From the NCBI GenBank assembly GCA_011109175.1, contig RDEW01000036.1, positions 535,737-599,736 on the forward strand: a stretch of DNA of 64,000 bases, in the 5' to 3' direction. This DNA comes from Dicyema japonicum (Eukaryota; Dicyemida; Rhombozoa; Dicyemidae). Both the position numbers and the translations under genes were made by a program. Positions 33,665 through 45,260 of the stretch are shown here, piece by piece (within the stretch, counting starts at the first letter, position 1; each line of letters opens with the position of its first letter). The notes beneath the pieces are model-generated. The model searched no databases and was not told where the DNA came from. It worked only from the letters and a program-made list of their open reading frames with translations.

Positions 33665-34556
33665 CTAAATTTTTCTGTCCAATCCCCAGTAAAGACACCC
33701 GAACTGAGAGGTCCCTGGAATGTTGTAGAACACGTAGCCGGGCCAGAGAATGTTCCTCAGAGTTACCAATGCATTTCCTCGTTCAAACTGCAAAGTCCAT
33801 GAACCTGAAGTGATGACTTGGATTACCCTGAGGTACCGAATTTTCAATACTGTTGAAGATGTCGATAGACTTTTCGTAGTCTCCCCTTCTAGCCACGGCC
33901 TCCACGTCGAAATCGACGGGATCCATGAAATAGAAGTAACTGCTGAATTTAGTAGCCTCGGAGACCGTAAGTCCTTCATATTACAGCAAGCGAACCCTCA
34001 AATAGTCTATTTTTAATGATAGTCTTGTCCGGAGCCGACAAATACGCCCCACGTGGGACGATTGAGATTTCATCAATCAATTTTATTAAGGCTCGCAAAC
34101 GGTCTTCTTCCTTTATCAGAATCTGCAGTATTTTTTAATTTGAAATACCAACCACTTTCTCGTTGTCTCCATCCTCTCCCACGACTTTGTCAATCAGTTC
34201 GTACTCATAGCTGGGATCTCCCGAGAAACGCTCAAAGATTAGGGAGTAACTCCGCAAGGCTACCTCGTCCACTTCCGGTAATAAATTCCACGTTACACAC
34301 TTTGAACTACGCTTATTTGCCACTCCCACCTGTAAAAGGTCTTTCTGTTTCTCATCAAATCATCAGTAAATCCCTGAGCAATGTAATAGTCACCGTTGAT
34401 TCCCTCAATTCTCTCCCAAAATGTGACTTTGTTAAACTTGTTGTTAGCCTTCAAGATTGGCAGAGAAGTCTGCAAGGCTGCCCTTATTTGCGGAGAAAGG
34501 GAAATGCCGCTTGTTCCGAAATACTCAATGTCTACCAATACGGTCTGTGAATCCAT
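33665..34556 (-). CDS. RSPH9: Radial spoke head protein 9, four micro-introns
   Basis: RSPH9 is a structural part of the radial spoke head in motile cilia and flagella. The spliced product is 264 residues, close to the vertebrate length of about 276. Landmarks in order: ISLSPQIRAALQTSLPILK, NKVTFWERIEGINGDYYIAQ, RKTFY, ERFSGDPSYEYELI, EEDRLRALIKLIDEI..VPRG, VSEATKFSSYF, GSWTLQFERGNALVTLRNIL, and WPGYVFYNIPGTSQFG. Four GT-AG introns (23, 30, 22 and 22 bases) must be removed; the coding length is then an exact multiple of three. I chose the internal ATG at 34556 (MDSQTVLVDIEYFG) because it fits the family start; an in-frame ATG lies 33 bases upstream. The next gene upstream on either strand is more than 2 kb away. 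Confidence 0.94.
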
Positions 34557-34809
34557 CGTCAAGGAAATATTCTGTTTACAATAATTCATTTTTAATAAAA
34601 AATAAATTAAAGTTTTTATTATTAATTTGAGTATATTATTCGAGGAGACTATGTAAGTCGAAAATACTGCCTAGGCTTCTCTTGTCCTGCTCCGCCTTCG
34701 ATTTCTGCGCCACACCAGATATATCTCTGTGATCGTCCGCTTTTGGTAGTTAGTTTCATGCTAACCACTGGTTTCCTTTACTTGAAGGGACGGGGGGTAA
34801 ATAAATTTC

Positions 34810-35040
34810 AACTTATTTGACCAGTCAATTCAGTCCATTTCCGACCTCTCCTATCCCACCGAACGAACTGTTTTTGTCTCAGTTGATATAGAGGAGGTGT
34901 TTGACTCAACGTCTTCCAACTCTAATCTCGAGTCATAGGTGGCACGCTTTATCAGCGGCCTTAGAGAACAAATGACATTCCCCCAGTCTCTTCGGTAGAA
35001 GTAGCCAACAGAAAAGTAACAACCAAAAGCGGACCTCCCA
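34810..35040 (+). pseudogene. Reverse transcriptase motif A fragment
   Basis: Broken plus-strand frames read TVFVSVDIEEVFDST, the RT motif A form (compare MVSLDIQKAFDSVSR at 8.1 kb), followed by ARFISGLREQMTF-like sequence. Nothing of motifs B or C is found. Confidence 0.45.
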
Positions 35041-35089
35041 GAGATCAGTCAAATATGTGACGCAAAATCAGAGGTTATATATAATGAAA

Positions 35090-36340
35090 TGAAAAATTCC
35101 AAAGACCAAGATAAAACAAAATTAATTAATCACGTGACCCCAGCAGTTACAGCAGTTGCCTCATTGTGATTGTGTTCTCCTCTTGACTCCACACACACGT
35201 ATCAAAAGTATGCTCTTATTGCCTCTGTGATCACTGGATTGAAAGAGTCCTCAACTAACTAACTGATCCCTGACTGACTAGGAAGAAGTCTAAACCGGTG
35301 ATGATGACCTCCTCGAACGGTTCTATATAAGTGGCTTTGAGTCTTTTCGTATCTGTGATGTTTTGAAGTATTTGATCAAGATCTCGTAAGGGGACTGCGT
35401 GGTTGGTTGATAGTTTTAAGAAGTTTTTGTTGTCGTTCGAGTAAAAGTGCTCAAAGGGTCATAGACTCAATATTAGGACCAATGACTGTTTATGCCTCCC
35501 TGGATTGGGTTACTTATGCAGGGAAAATGGGAAATGATCGTTGGCCTCGATGCACTCGCGTAGGTCGATATTGACTGGATAAACTGGTGGTGGACTGTGA
35601 AGAGGTATCCAACGTTGCTTCCAAGAGTTTTTGAAGTGATCATTCTCTTTATTGGCGAAGGAAAGTTCCAGGTCAAGCATGACTTCAAGGATGTCTGGCG
35701 TGGTGACTTGAATAATCGTGTTCTTAAGGGGAATGTCGTAGTCCTTCATATATAGTTAATAAAGTTACAGAGGACTTGGTTGGAATAACTTTAAGTTTTA
35801 TTTGAGCAACCCGTGGGAACAGAGAGTCAATCACTTCGTGTACTGCTTGATAATCCATCTCCTGGCAGTGATAACAATATCATCCCCCATGTGGTTTTCG
35901 TTAGTGGGATGTTGCATATCATGGATAAATTGGTTAATAAGCTCCTTAGACGTGTCTTTGATAGCATTTTGTCAGATATTACTTGGTCTCCTCCCCCGCT
36001 CATGAAGTTATCACCCAGTTTTAAATTCGGATGAACAATCGTGTCTAATATTGTTTTGGAAGTATTTTCTTTATTATATCGACACGGGGACAGATACTAT
36101 ATGTGGCTTTAGTGCGTCGAATCCCCCAGTCAAAAAGTAGAACAAATGGCCTGAAACTGGATAGTTGGATACTTTCTCTGTATGTTCGAGTACTATTCTA
36201 TCAAGGATTCGGAAGAGGGAACATAGGAAGGATATTGAATAAAAGAAGTATATTTTGTTAATAGGTTTGTTCTGTTCGCTTAGTGGCTGATTATTCAACA
36301 TTTCTGGAGTGGCATTCCTGTTGATTATATGTTGAATCTG
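35090..36340 (-). pseudogene. LINE-B copy, heavily decayed
   Basis: The right part (36074-36301) reads INKIYFFYSISFLCSLFRIL then DRIVLEHTEKV, matching the RT block FRPVSLLCSMSKILERLVLG. Further left are EVMLDLELSFANKE (matching LGVTFDxxLTF) and a C-terminus ending at about 35135 with ...CTGGGGTCACGTGATTAATT, then CTTGGTCTTTGGAATTTTTC. Stops and shifts are frequent and the motif C region cannot be read. Confidence 0.55.
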
Positions 36341-36439
36341 AGAGCTTTTTGTTATAACGTTTGAGGACCGATGTGGTTCAGCTTAATGGCAGTGGAATCC
36401 GGACCTTTGACTTCGGAGTTCCGGGACATATAACCGTGG

Positions 36440-36560
36440 AGTCACCGAGAAGGACTAAATATAGTCAAATAGTAGGTGACCCCAGTTTTCACAATTAACA
36501 GAACCATCTGTGGTCCACCATCGCACCCACCACTGCCTGAAAGTGCCTCCTCTCGTAGGA
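36440..36560 (-). repeat. LINE-B 3' end fragment
   Basis: The minus strand carries AAAACTGGGGTCACCTACTATTTG, the LINE-B C-terminus/terminator signature. Little of the upstream coding sequence remains. Confidence 0.4.
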
Positions 36561-36866
36561 GATCGATTGGGAAGATAACTTATGGGCGGCGAAAAAGATA
36601 GGAGAACCGCCTTTTTTTCAAAAGTGGAAAAAATCTGAGTTGTAGCTCCTGTAAGTGGGGATCAATCCATAAATTTTCATTGTCTTCCACGGAGGAGTGG
36701 GTAAATAGACACAATACGGAGATACTGTCAATTACCGTATCTCCAGTTGGTTCGTGATAATTGTTGTGTGGTTTATTGGTTTTTTGGCATAAAAATCATT
36801 TTTCCGACAATCACACGAGAAGTGGTTTTAATTTGCTTTGATACTACAAAAAGCAAATTGGGGTAG

Positions 36867-37573
36867 ATGCCACAAAGAGGGTCTTCACGACATACCAAAG
36901 ACACACTTCCACCAATAGGTGAGGTAGTTAGTTACTTTGCAGGGTTCGAATCAAAATTAGCCAATTTGAACAAGGATCACACATTTTTTGTGGGGGATGA
37001 AGAGTATGCAGCTCCACCAAGTATTTCTAACCTGAGTAGTTCAAAATCATCAAAGAAAATCCCCTCCATAAGAAAAAGAATAAATTTTTTTGCATCCTTC
37101 GCATCCTGGTTTCCCAAATCAAAGAAATCTCAGACCAAAAGAGAACTCCCAGAATGCGAGAAGTACCACCCCACGTGACTAAACATTTGAGATTTATAGT
37201 ATTCTGAGTCAAATTGAACATAAAACCAGGATCCCAAGCTACTGCAAGCAACAATTCACGATGCCTAATTGGGGGAAGATACCCCAATCCGAACTCGAGT
37301 CCCCCCAATATTTGATGTGCTGTGGTTGCTCTCACAAGTAAGCATTCTTCATGATCTTGTAGATTCAACAATATATCGAGGAGACCTTATCGTCTATTTT
37401 GCTTCCACAACATGTGCGAGCTCTGCATTCTTGAGCAACTGAAATCCTCAATGTGGGTGATTGAGTGTGGGAGTTGTGGTTATGAGACGGAACTGCCAAT
37501 TGCATATCGAATGCAATACCTGAGACTAAATGTTGAAGTTTTGGATAAAATTTCAAATAATAATATTTATTAA
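36867..37573 (+). CDS. RING-finger protein (probable E3 ubiquitin ligase), two 25-base introns
   Basis: Removing two GT-AG introns of exactly 25 bases (37175-37199 and 37338-37362) gives one 218-residue frame from 36867 to the TAA at 37571-37573. The C-terminal half contains a cysteine-rich RING-like arrangement: CCGCSHKFN (CxxC), then RLFCFHNMCELC (C-x-H-x2-C-x2-C), 18 residues, and ECGSCGYETEL (CxxC). This would bind two zincs and an E2 enzyme. The N-terminal half is basic, with SSSKSSKKIPSIRKR and KSKKSQTKRE, and has no other domain. I cannot name the orthologue. A LINE-A insertion begins 87 bases after the stop, and the frame is free of stops, so the gene looks intact. Confidence 0.8.
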
Positions 37574-37659
37574 TTAAACTTTTATTTATTATTTAAATTT
37601 ATGTTACATTGTTAACCACAAAGTAAAGATTCAATTATCCAAGTTGTTAATTGGTCTGA

Positions 37660-39880
37660 TGATAAATAGTGACCATAAAATGGTTATTGGCAAGTTCTCC
37701 TTGAAGAAATACTACATTGGCAGGAAGAACCTAAGTCTAAGCAAAACGCTACCACCTTACCATACCCATGTATATATGACTGAGAAGCTCTGGTCTCAGC
37801 CGCTGCTGGTGACAAACTACCAAAAACATATAGAGAACCACCTATATACATTACCAGCTAATATGACTATACAAGACCTATGGGATCAGACCAAAAGCAT
37901 TATTTGCCTTGCCGCAAACACCCACCTTGGAGTGAGACGGCAGACAACCGGAAATATGTCACTTGGCCATCCAGACTCCTTATTACTGGCAAAACAACAA
38001 CGAGAAATATGGATACAGAGTCTAAACACGACGGATATACATATCAAAAACAAACTACGAACTGAACGAAATATTATCAAGAGAAGAATCATGAAGCTTA
38101 ATAATGAACACTCGAAGGATGTCTTCCTATCACATCTTAGAGAGCTGGAGCAACTAAAGGACAATGCACAAATGTTCGCTGCAGTCCGACTAATGCGAGG
38201 AAAGAAAAAAGCGACAGTACATGTTATGGATGGGAAGGGGAAACTTATCTTAAAACCAGACGAACAGATCGAATTGATTGCTGCCCATTTTGAAAAACTG
38301 TTCAATGCGAACGGCCAAGAACTGGCCCCTTTCATCGGAGAACCGCGGATGCTGGAAACAATTATCACATCTAAGGAAGTTCAGAGTGCGTGCAGTAAGC
38401 TAAAGAATCACAGGAGCGCTGGACCAGACAACATCCCTCCCGAACTGCTGAAATATGGACCTATGCGTCTATTCGAAACCATTGCGACATTGTTAAATGG
38501 AATGTTTACATCCAACTCTGTCCTACCACTGGGGAAAGGGACATTGATACCTATACAAAAGCCTAACAAACCAAAGGGACCACTAGAAAGCCTACGCCCA
38601 GTCATATTGTTAAACACATTACGAAAAGTTCTTGCATCTGTTGCTTTGGACCGCTTAAAACATCCTGCAGGAAATTACCTATCAGCATGCCATAGTGGAT
38701 TTCGTGAAGGAAGGTCGACAGCGGACATTCTGTGGAGCCACAGGTGGCGGTGTGCAACGGCTCAAAGATACAAAAATGCCACGACCATCCTGGGGATCGA
38801 TATGTCAAGAGCTTTCGACACCATTAGCCGACACAAGCTAATGGTTGTCCTTCATCAATTTGTGGACCAATCATTGCTACGGATAATCAGAGTACTTCTC
38901 TCAAGTACTGAACTGTCAGTCCGAATTGGGAGAACTCTATCCCGACCATTCAAAACTACAATCGGCACTCCTCAGGGAGACTCCTCTCTCCCTTGCTATT
39001 TGTGATTTATCTCGAAGCCGCACTACGTGATCTAAGAACATGCTATCAAGGAAAAATATATGAAGTCGTTTATGCAGATGACGTGGACTTTATATCCGAG
39101 GATACAGAAGCCCTCACACATCTGCTGGAAAATGCACCGGACAAACTGGGGGAATGGTTCCTCATCGTTAACAGGGCCAAAACGGAAATCACGGAAATCA
39201 AAAGAATGGACAACATCCTTAATGAACGTTGGCGACATGTTAATAAGCTTGGATCCCTACTGGGGGACACAGAAGACATCATCAAAAGGAAAACACTTGC
39301 AGGAGTAGCAATGCGAAAACTCAAAAAGGGATGGCTGAAAGGACTAGATGTCAATCTGCGGATACGCATGTACAATGCATTTGTGAAACCGATACTGACA
39401 TACAATGCTGGTACTTGGGCCTGTACAGGTGCGGAATCAATGGCTCTCGATGGGTTCCACAGAAAACAGCTTAGAGTATTATTTGGCATGCAGTGGCCGG
39501 CCAGAATCTCGAATACCGGTATTTACAAAAAATGCAAGAGTAGGCCTCTAAGCCTGGAAATCACTGACGCCCGGTGGAGACTGTTTGGTCACGTACTACG
39601 CATGGATCTTGCTGCCCCGGCTAATGTGGCGATGGAGGACCATTTCATGTTCGAGGGCAAATGCTTCCGTGGCAGACCAAGAATGACCCTACCTATCATG
39701 CTGCACAAAGACCTCCAAAGGATAAAGAAATGCCTAAAGACGGGAGACGATCTGGACATGCTGAGATCGACTGCGTGTAACCGTGGAGGATGGAAGAGGC
39801 TAACTAATAACATTGTTTCTTGTATTGCACATGCTTTGCTATAACTATTATGGCAAGGCGATAAGTGCTGTAATAATAAA
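37660..39880 (+). mobile_element. LINE-A non-LTR retrotransposon, 5' truncated, with 12-base target duplication
   Basis: TAATTGGTCTGA flanks the element (37648-37659 and 39881-39892). It starts inside the last endonuclease motif (SDHKMVIGKFSLKKYY), so the endonuclease is otherwise missing. The RT follows: SAGPDNIPPELLKYGP, SLRPVILLNTLRKVLASV, SGFREGRSTADILW, TILGIDMSRAFDTISR (motif A), TIGTPQGDSS (motif B), then after a frameshift near 38990 LFVIYLEAALRDL and YEVVYADDVDFISEDT (motif C). The C-terminal domain has NKLGSLLGDTEDIIKRKT, WRLFGHVLRMDLAAPANVAM, FRGRPRMTLPIML, and GGWKRLTNNIV, ending at 39844. Only one base appears to be lost, in motif B, so the copy is young. The tail is GTAATAATAAA. 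Confidence 0.92.
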
Positions 39881-39892
39881 TAATTGGTCTGA

Positions 39893-40355
39893 GGGTGGAG
39901 GCGCTCTCGTACCTATTGCACAAAATTTTCACTTAGCTTCTTGATTTTTTGAACCGTTAGCTACGGTTGTTCAATGTTGTTTTATCGTATCACTAACGAC
40001 GAAGGTTATGGACAGAAAATTAACAGTCTTCTTTTGTTCGAGAATTTGAGTGAGGGAATTGAACCTGTGTTTGGGTCTTCCTTAAATAAGACGAACTAAA
40101 AACAACTATTCAATTACTACGTTACTAATGCAATCCCGCTATGCTTGGGTCATTACAAATGTCATTCTTAACTTGCTCCTCTCCGTTCCCATAGCTCATC
40201 CAGTCCTTATCTTCTCTAAAGTGTTACCCAATATTTTAGAGATCCCCGTCCATGACCATCGGGAGGAAAGAGTAGTTGTCTATGGACACATGGCTTCATT
40301 CGTCGTTGTTATAAAAAATATAAGTAAAATTATTTTAAGACAAAATGGGCAAAAA
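39893..40355. other. Intergenic stretch between LINE-A and PAX
   Basis: There is no supported gene. It would hold the 3' untranslated region of the minus-strand PAX gene. A plus-strand frame over PAX (40128-40571) is only the complement. Confidence 0.45.
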
Positions 40356-40935
40356 TTACTCTGTTTTGTAATGAGGATACAAATTATAATTTGGGGGGAA
40401 ACAATTATAATGGGGGACGAACTGTTCACTCTCAACAGTTTCCTGCTTAACAGAACCTTCCACTTCAGGACAATCCGGATAAGAGGACATTTTTCGAATA
40501 TTTTTAATAATTTTACACGTCAAACAGTTCGAAGGGAGATTCTCCTCACTGCAGATGAGGTTCTCCATTAACTTATTTCTCACCTCCCAGGCATATATCC
40601 CAGGATCGTCTTCCAAATAGCATTTTACGGCCTATAATTTACGGAATGGTTTACTTCAATGACGTTGGGAGTTATTTTTTGACATTTACTTCCACCCGAA
40701 GCTTTAGGTAGTATCGACCCCGTTTCAATCCACGTTTTGATTATTTTGTTAATACATGCGTGAGAAATTTGCATCATTTTGCTTATTTTGGACCGTTTAT
40801 AGCCCAGGGAGTAGTAATCTATGATTTGCCGTCTTTTAAATAATTCCAGTGGTCTCCCACTTCTGTAAATTCCTCCGAGTTGATTCACTCTGAAGTCACT
40901 TTGGTCTATTTTACTAATATCGAAGACTTACCCAT
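40356..40935 (-). CDS. PAX-type paired-box transcription factor without homeodomain, two micro-introns
   Basis: Removing introns of 26 bases (40906-40931) and 23 bases (40632-40654) gives 176 residues. The first exon is only ATGG. The paired domain begins at residue 4-8 and shows both halves: VNQLGGIYRSGRPLEL, SKISKMMQISHACINKII, ETGSILPKASGGSKC, TPNVIEA (PAI), then YLEDDPGIYAWEVRNKLMEN and LICSEENLPSNCLTCKIIKN (RED). The joined frame aligns with PAX without gaps across the 23-base intron. Only about 44 residues follow (FVPHYNCFPPNYNLYPHYKT), with no homeodomain and no clear octapeptide. It binds DNA in the nucleus as a developmental regulator. A longer 3' exon cannot be excluded. Confidence 0.9.
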
Positions 40936-41564
40936 CCTTAGATTACTCTTCGTAAAAGTTGTAACTTTTAAATAAAATTTTGACGATTGCATTGAATGTA
41001 CTCAAGTGTGTTAGTCGACACGGTTTGCACATTCATTGAACAATTGAACTTTTTAATTGAAATTTATTATTCGATGTAATGACCCACATGTTGTACATTC
41101 ACTGGTTTAACAGTTTGTCTCCACCACCATTTTTTATATTATGTCTCCTTCGCTGCCTTCCTAAAGAATTCTCTAATAATGTCCTAGTCTACTTTAAAAC
41201 ACTTTCATAGTCACGTCTTCAGCTCTACCACCTTAATACAGTGTCAGAGATATTCCCCCAGATCTTAAAGACTCTATAACTCATATCCTCAGTTCTATCA
41301 TTCTAAACCATTTTCTGAGTCATGTTCTCGGCTCTGACACATTAAAACTATCTCAGAGAAATGTCCTTACCTTTACATCTTAAAAACTTTAATAGCAGCG
41401 TAAATATCTTTCAAGACACTATGAAAGCTACGAATCTTCTAGATGACCCTACAAACGAACTCTCAGCAAGTAAAGTCCCCTAAAGGACAATTGATAAATA
41501 TTGCACAAGTTAGTAATGGATGACATAACAACGAATATATAGACACAGTGACCGATATGCCACA
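40936..41564. other. Intergenic region between divergent PAX and AMMECR1 genes
   Basis: About 630 bases separate the two start codons, which face away from each other, so both promoters should lie here. I see no obvious TATA or initiator motif that stands out from the AT-rich background. Short words such as CTTTCATAGTCA and CTCAG..CTCT recur loosely between 41150 and 41350. Confidence 0.5.
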
Positions 41565-42270
41565 ATGGAGTACGCTGCAACTGAGGACATGTGCATCTAC
41601 GCATTCCAGAGGATGATCAAGAATTTTGGACTACTTGTTGGGGGATTCCAATTCAGTGAAAGGATAAAAAACGAGTTAATGAAAATTCACAGGTGATCCC
41701 TCGGTATAAAACTGGCAGTCGATGCATCATAACTATATACCATGAAAATGACACCATAAAATCGTCAGCAGGGACATTTCTCGGCACCGACAACCTCTCT
41801 GACGTCATCAAAATATCAGTGGACTTGGCGTACTTGTGACCCTAATCGATAGAATGTTCAACAATATGTACAGTTCCATTAAAAGTGAAGAACTAAAGAC
41901 AATAAAGTGTCAGGCATCCATCCCATACGATGTGCAAGAGATTAAGGGCGGCTATAAATTCGTGGAGAACACTGGGATCTACTTCCAGGTCATTCTAAAC
42001 GGCAAATTTATCGACCACATCCTGTTTCCTAGGCAGATTAATAGTTTGTGTGATTATTCTATTTGAGAGTTCATGAACATTGAGGACATTAAGGAATTAA
42101 TTACAGATAAGCTGACTATTACTTTGGATGAATCCGTATTGAGTTCCTTCATAAAGTACATTAAACGATTCAGATTGAGTTCGAGGACAATGGAATTTAA
42201 ACATTTTAAAAAATATTGTAACAGTAATGAATGTGGGAAAACCAATAGTAGATTCTCTCTGATTAAATAA
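41565..42270 (+). CDS. AMMECR1-family protein, three micro-introns
   Basis: Three GT-AG introns (41693-41718, 26 bases; 41830-41852, 23; 42044-42067, 24) give a 210-residue frame that keeps phase throughout. Family blocks: TEDMCIYAFQRMIKNFG (start of the domain), TIKSSAGTFLGTDNLSDVIK (the GCIGTFSAxNL region, here with Ser-Ala in place of Gly-Cys-Ile), MYSSIKSEELKTIKCQASIP, ENTGIYFQVILNG, and HILFPRQINKFMNIEDIKEL, followed by TDKLTITLD in place of the ITNEFRKTI region. AMMECR1 is a conserved intracellular protein of uncertain biochemical role. The normally conserved LRGCIGTF motif is degenerate, so the protein is divergent. Gene intact by frame. Confidence 0.8.
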
Positions 42271-42489
42271 AATTATGTTTTACTTAATATTTCTCGTTAT
42301 TTCTAGAACATTCGAGAAGTAATAATAATTAAATAATTATTTGGTTACTAAGACCTAACTATAGTCCTGAAAAATCCCTTTTTTAGATCAGGCAAAAGAC
42401 ACAACATGGAAGGAGAAAAAATACGAAACGTTGCAAGATCATCGTAGTTGAGACAACTGGAGGAAAATAATCGTAGTTGATACAAATAA

Positions 42490-42640
42490 GTTGGAAATCG
42501 CTTCGTTTCCTAAAGAAACTTGGACACCTAGCTTCACTAAAAAGCCACGACTCACGTGAGATTCAGTGGGTTCTCCAGCTGATCTCTGTTGCGATAGCGA
42601 AAGACAACTCAACCTCGATTATGTCGGCGAGGACAAATTT
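42490..42640 (+). repeat. LINE-X C-terminal coding repeat, copy 2
   Basis: An open plus frame reads RFLKKLGHLASLKSHDSREI then QWVLQLISVAIAKDNSTSIM. It is the longest readable version of this repeat in the window. It ends near an AT-rich tail. Confidence 0.55.
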
Positions 42641-42644
42641 TAAT

Positions 42645-43540
42645 TGATTTTTGTGTTTTTGAAAATAAATATATTAATTTTTTAATTTAATAAAATAATT
42701 TTTTAACAAAGAAACAAATGTCAGTTGAAAAAGCCGGCTGCTTGGATTGCAAACGAATATTTTAATTAAAAAAATTCTTACAGAAATTGAATTTAAACGA
42801 TAGTCTTTTTTTACAAAATGTCTTGGAAAGGCGTTTCCGACGTGACAAATAGGAATTGTTTCGAGATTTAAATAACTCAAATAACGAAAATCTGTATTTT
42901 GATATTTCTAATACAACATCTGAAGAAAAGAAATTTTTGATCCTCTTAAAGTTGAAGATTCTTTAAATATTGAATACACTGATAATGAAGATGAAATACT
43001 TTAGAAGATTCACAAAATAGTGAACAAAAATCTGAAAAATAAGACCTGTAAACAAAAAAGATATTGTTGTTAGATTAACTTAAAGAAGGAACTCTTTCTA
43101 ATGCTGAGAATGATCATAAAGTTTTTCTAATTTCTTAATAAGAAGCAAGTATGACTGAAGCAAAGAAAAACATTAAGAATTATGTTTATTTTAATAAAAC
43201 TTAATACGTTTTTGGTTATTAAAAAACAATTTATTACGTATGAGACTAGACTACTTTTGTAATATCGAAAACCTGAATACAATAATAGAATATATTAACT
43301 AAAGTTCAAACAGGAGTCACCAATTCTAACCATTGTCTCAACGAGTCTGACAAAACAACAGATAAACAGGAAATATCCCTCAGCACAATATAAAACGGGA
43401 ATGGGAACTCATCCATATAATTCAGTATCCTAAGGGAACCATCCTCCTCAAACACTGGCACTTAATATCAAATTCAGAGTCCTACAACAAGTAATAACAT
43501 TTACATTATTCTCCTCAGAATCTAAGGCTATAAAAATACA
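42645..43540. other. Very AT-rich stretch, no gene supported
   Basis: Short frames only. A lysine/glutamate-rich plus-strand sequence between 42940 and 43170 is broken by many stops. I see nothing identifiable. Confidence 0.4.
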
Positions 43541-44265
43541 ATTTTTGAATATGCTAGCTGCGTCTTCTACGGTGGAGTAAGTTTTTCCTGTCATCTCTCA
43601 AGACAATTTCCCCTTCTGACCAGACTTATTTTGGGTAGATGCCAATTTCGATAAAATTTTCTGTTTTTTATGGAATAAATTTATTAGTGTATTCACATAT
43701 ATATCGATTTCGTAGATCAAAACTATTTTTCAAACTCTATAATTAATGCATGCAAAAAAAACTCAAAATAGTTCAGGTCAAGTTACCTTTGGCATAAATT
43801 TCAAACACTTTTGAATAGAAGGAAGTAAAACAATATCCAATATCCGGAAACAAGTTTTGTAAGCATTGATCTTAGAGTCGGTAGATGGAATGAGAAAATA
43901 AGATATTTTTACAGTGCACCTTTGAAATGGTAATAAAAATGATAGACCTGTTAATTTTAAATGTTTATTATACGAAAGATTTAAAAACGCTGTGATAGAA
44001 AATTCACCAGGATATTTTCTAATAACAGTCTTACCTTTTCAATGACCTTCCTTATTTGAATACGGCATAACAGTTGACGACACGTTAGTATTTTATTCAA
44101 AAACTCTAAAAATTAATAAATAAAAAATAAAAATCAATAAAAATTTTGAACTTTTTTAACTTTATTTGATTAAAAAATCACATTTTTGTTTTAAGCAACT
44201 TTAAAGAACATATGAATTTTTGACTTTATTGACAAAAATCGCCCAAATTATCACCTGAGGCCTCC
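43540..44265 (-). mobile_element. hAT-like element, degenerate (same terminus family as 25.0 kb)
   Basis: The right end, read on the minus strand, is CAGGTGATAATTTGGGCGAT then TTTTGTCAATAAAGTC, shared with 25010 and 54565. The words AATTTTTGACTTTATTGAC and AACTTTTTTAACTTTATTTG continue the shared region. Inside, the transposase is mostly unreadable; a short minus-strand frame at about 43560-43620 (TGKTYSTVEDAASIFKNC) is all I can see. Confidence 0.4.
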
Positions 44266-44905
44266 ATACACTGCTGTATTCTCTCTCCACAGACTCATTA
44301 ATATTCCAACCAAAGTCAGTCAAATCGACTGCATTTTTAGCAAATATGTCAGAATTAAATTTTTTATTTTCAGTTCTCTATCACTCTGTTCAGGTGGTTT
44401 ATAATCACTCAAGGGGGACGTGTTCTCAAGACTTTATGGTCATATTCTCACATAAATGTCCATTCTTTGTTTTTCTACAACTTCCTCACAGTCCTCATTA
44501 GGATATAATAATCGACAATGACTACCCGTTATAACTGAAAAGGTTTCCTCATTGAATTGAACACATTCGTCCATTTTAGTTGCAAATTTAATCATTTGAC
44601 GATCATTCTTATCAGTTTGATCATTTTTGTGCACGTGCTGATAGTCTTTCAAGAGATTTGTCTGCTTTATCAAGAAAAATATACAGGATTTTGATGAGGA
44701 CCAATATCTGAGACTCTTTCTTCGTCAGTAATTGGTCGTCGACCTCATCCTTAAAGAGATTTTGTCTTTCCTATTTTGGATTGAAATTTCCCGCCAATTT
44801 ATTCGTCCCCGATGGGTTTCCAGACTCAATGGAAGAGATATTGGGAGTCGAACTGAAGTAACCCTCATAGTCACACTCATAAATGTGGCCGCATTAATAT
44901 TTATA
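44266..44905 (-). CDS. Unrecognised gene, probably with micro-introns, C-terminus at a hAT border
   Basis: Two good stretches are readable. The first (44440-44673) has MIKFATKMDECVQFNEETFS then VITGSHCRLLYPNEDCEEVV; with a 27-base intron after MDIY the frame continues NTSPLSDYKPPEQSDRELKI. The second, in another phase, reads NAVDLTDFGWNINESVERIQ then QCMEASGDNLGDFCQ-stop. The last codons lie in the shared hAT terminal sequence. The protein is acidic and has no family I know. The hAT may have landed in this gene and supplied the stop codon, or the reading may be fortuitous. Confidence 0.35.
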
Positions 44906-45009
44906 GTCTTAATTTATTAAATTTGTTTGAAAATAATTATAATCTCATCACTAGGACGTTCTATGGTTGAGGTCTCTGCTACATAATTGACATAAATAAT
45001 ATAGGACTT

Positions 45010-45260
45010 TTACTTGGCGTTAGGAGGAAGCTGAGCACTCTGATGGTATTTCTCCACTCTAAAGTGGAAGCCTAGAGGAGAAGATTAAGGTGAGTTACTT
45101 TTGGTTTAATGTGTCCCGGGAACGCCTTGTAGCTATCCAATGCTACAGCTGTTAAAGATTTAATCTCACAAACTCCCACTACACGTCGCAAGAGAAGTGC
45201 CCATTTTGCGGGGGCGCTCACTCGAAGGAAGGTATGTCAGTTCAATACTGACGGGTACGT
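45010..45260 (+). pseudogene. LINE ORF1 zinc-knuckle fragment
   Basis: A broken frame gives RERLVAIQCYSC, then NSHYTSQEKCPFCGGAHSKE: a CCHC knuckle followed by a C-x2-C-x4-H start of a second. This is the same kind of ORF1 protein as at 18.8-19.0 kb, but diverged. No ORF2 follows. Confidence 0.5.
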
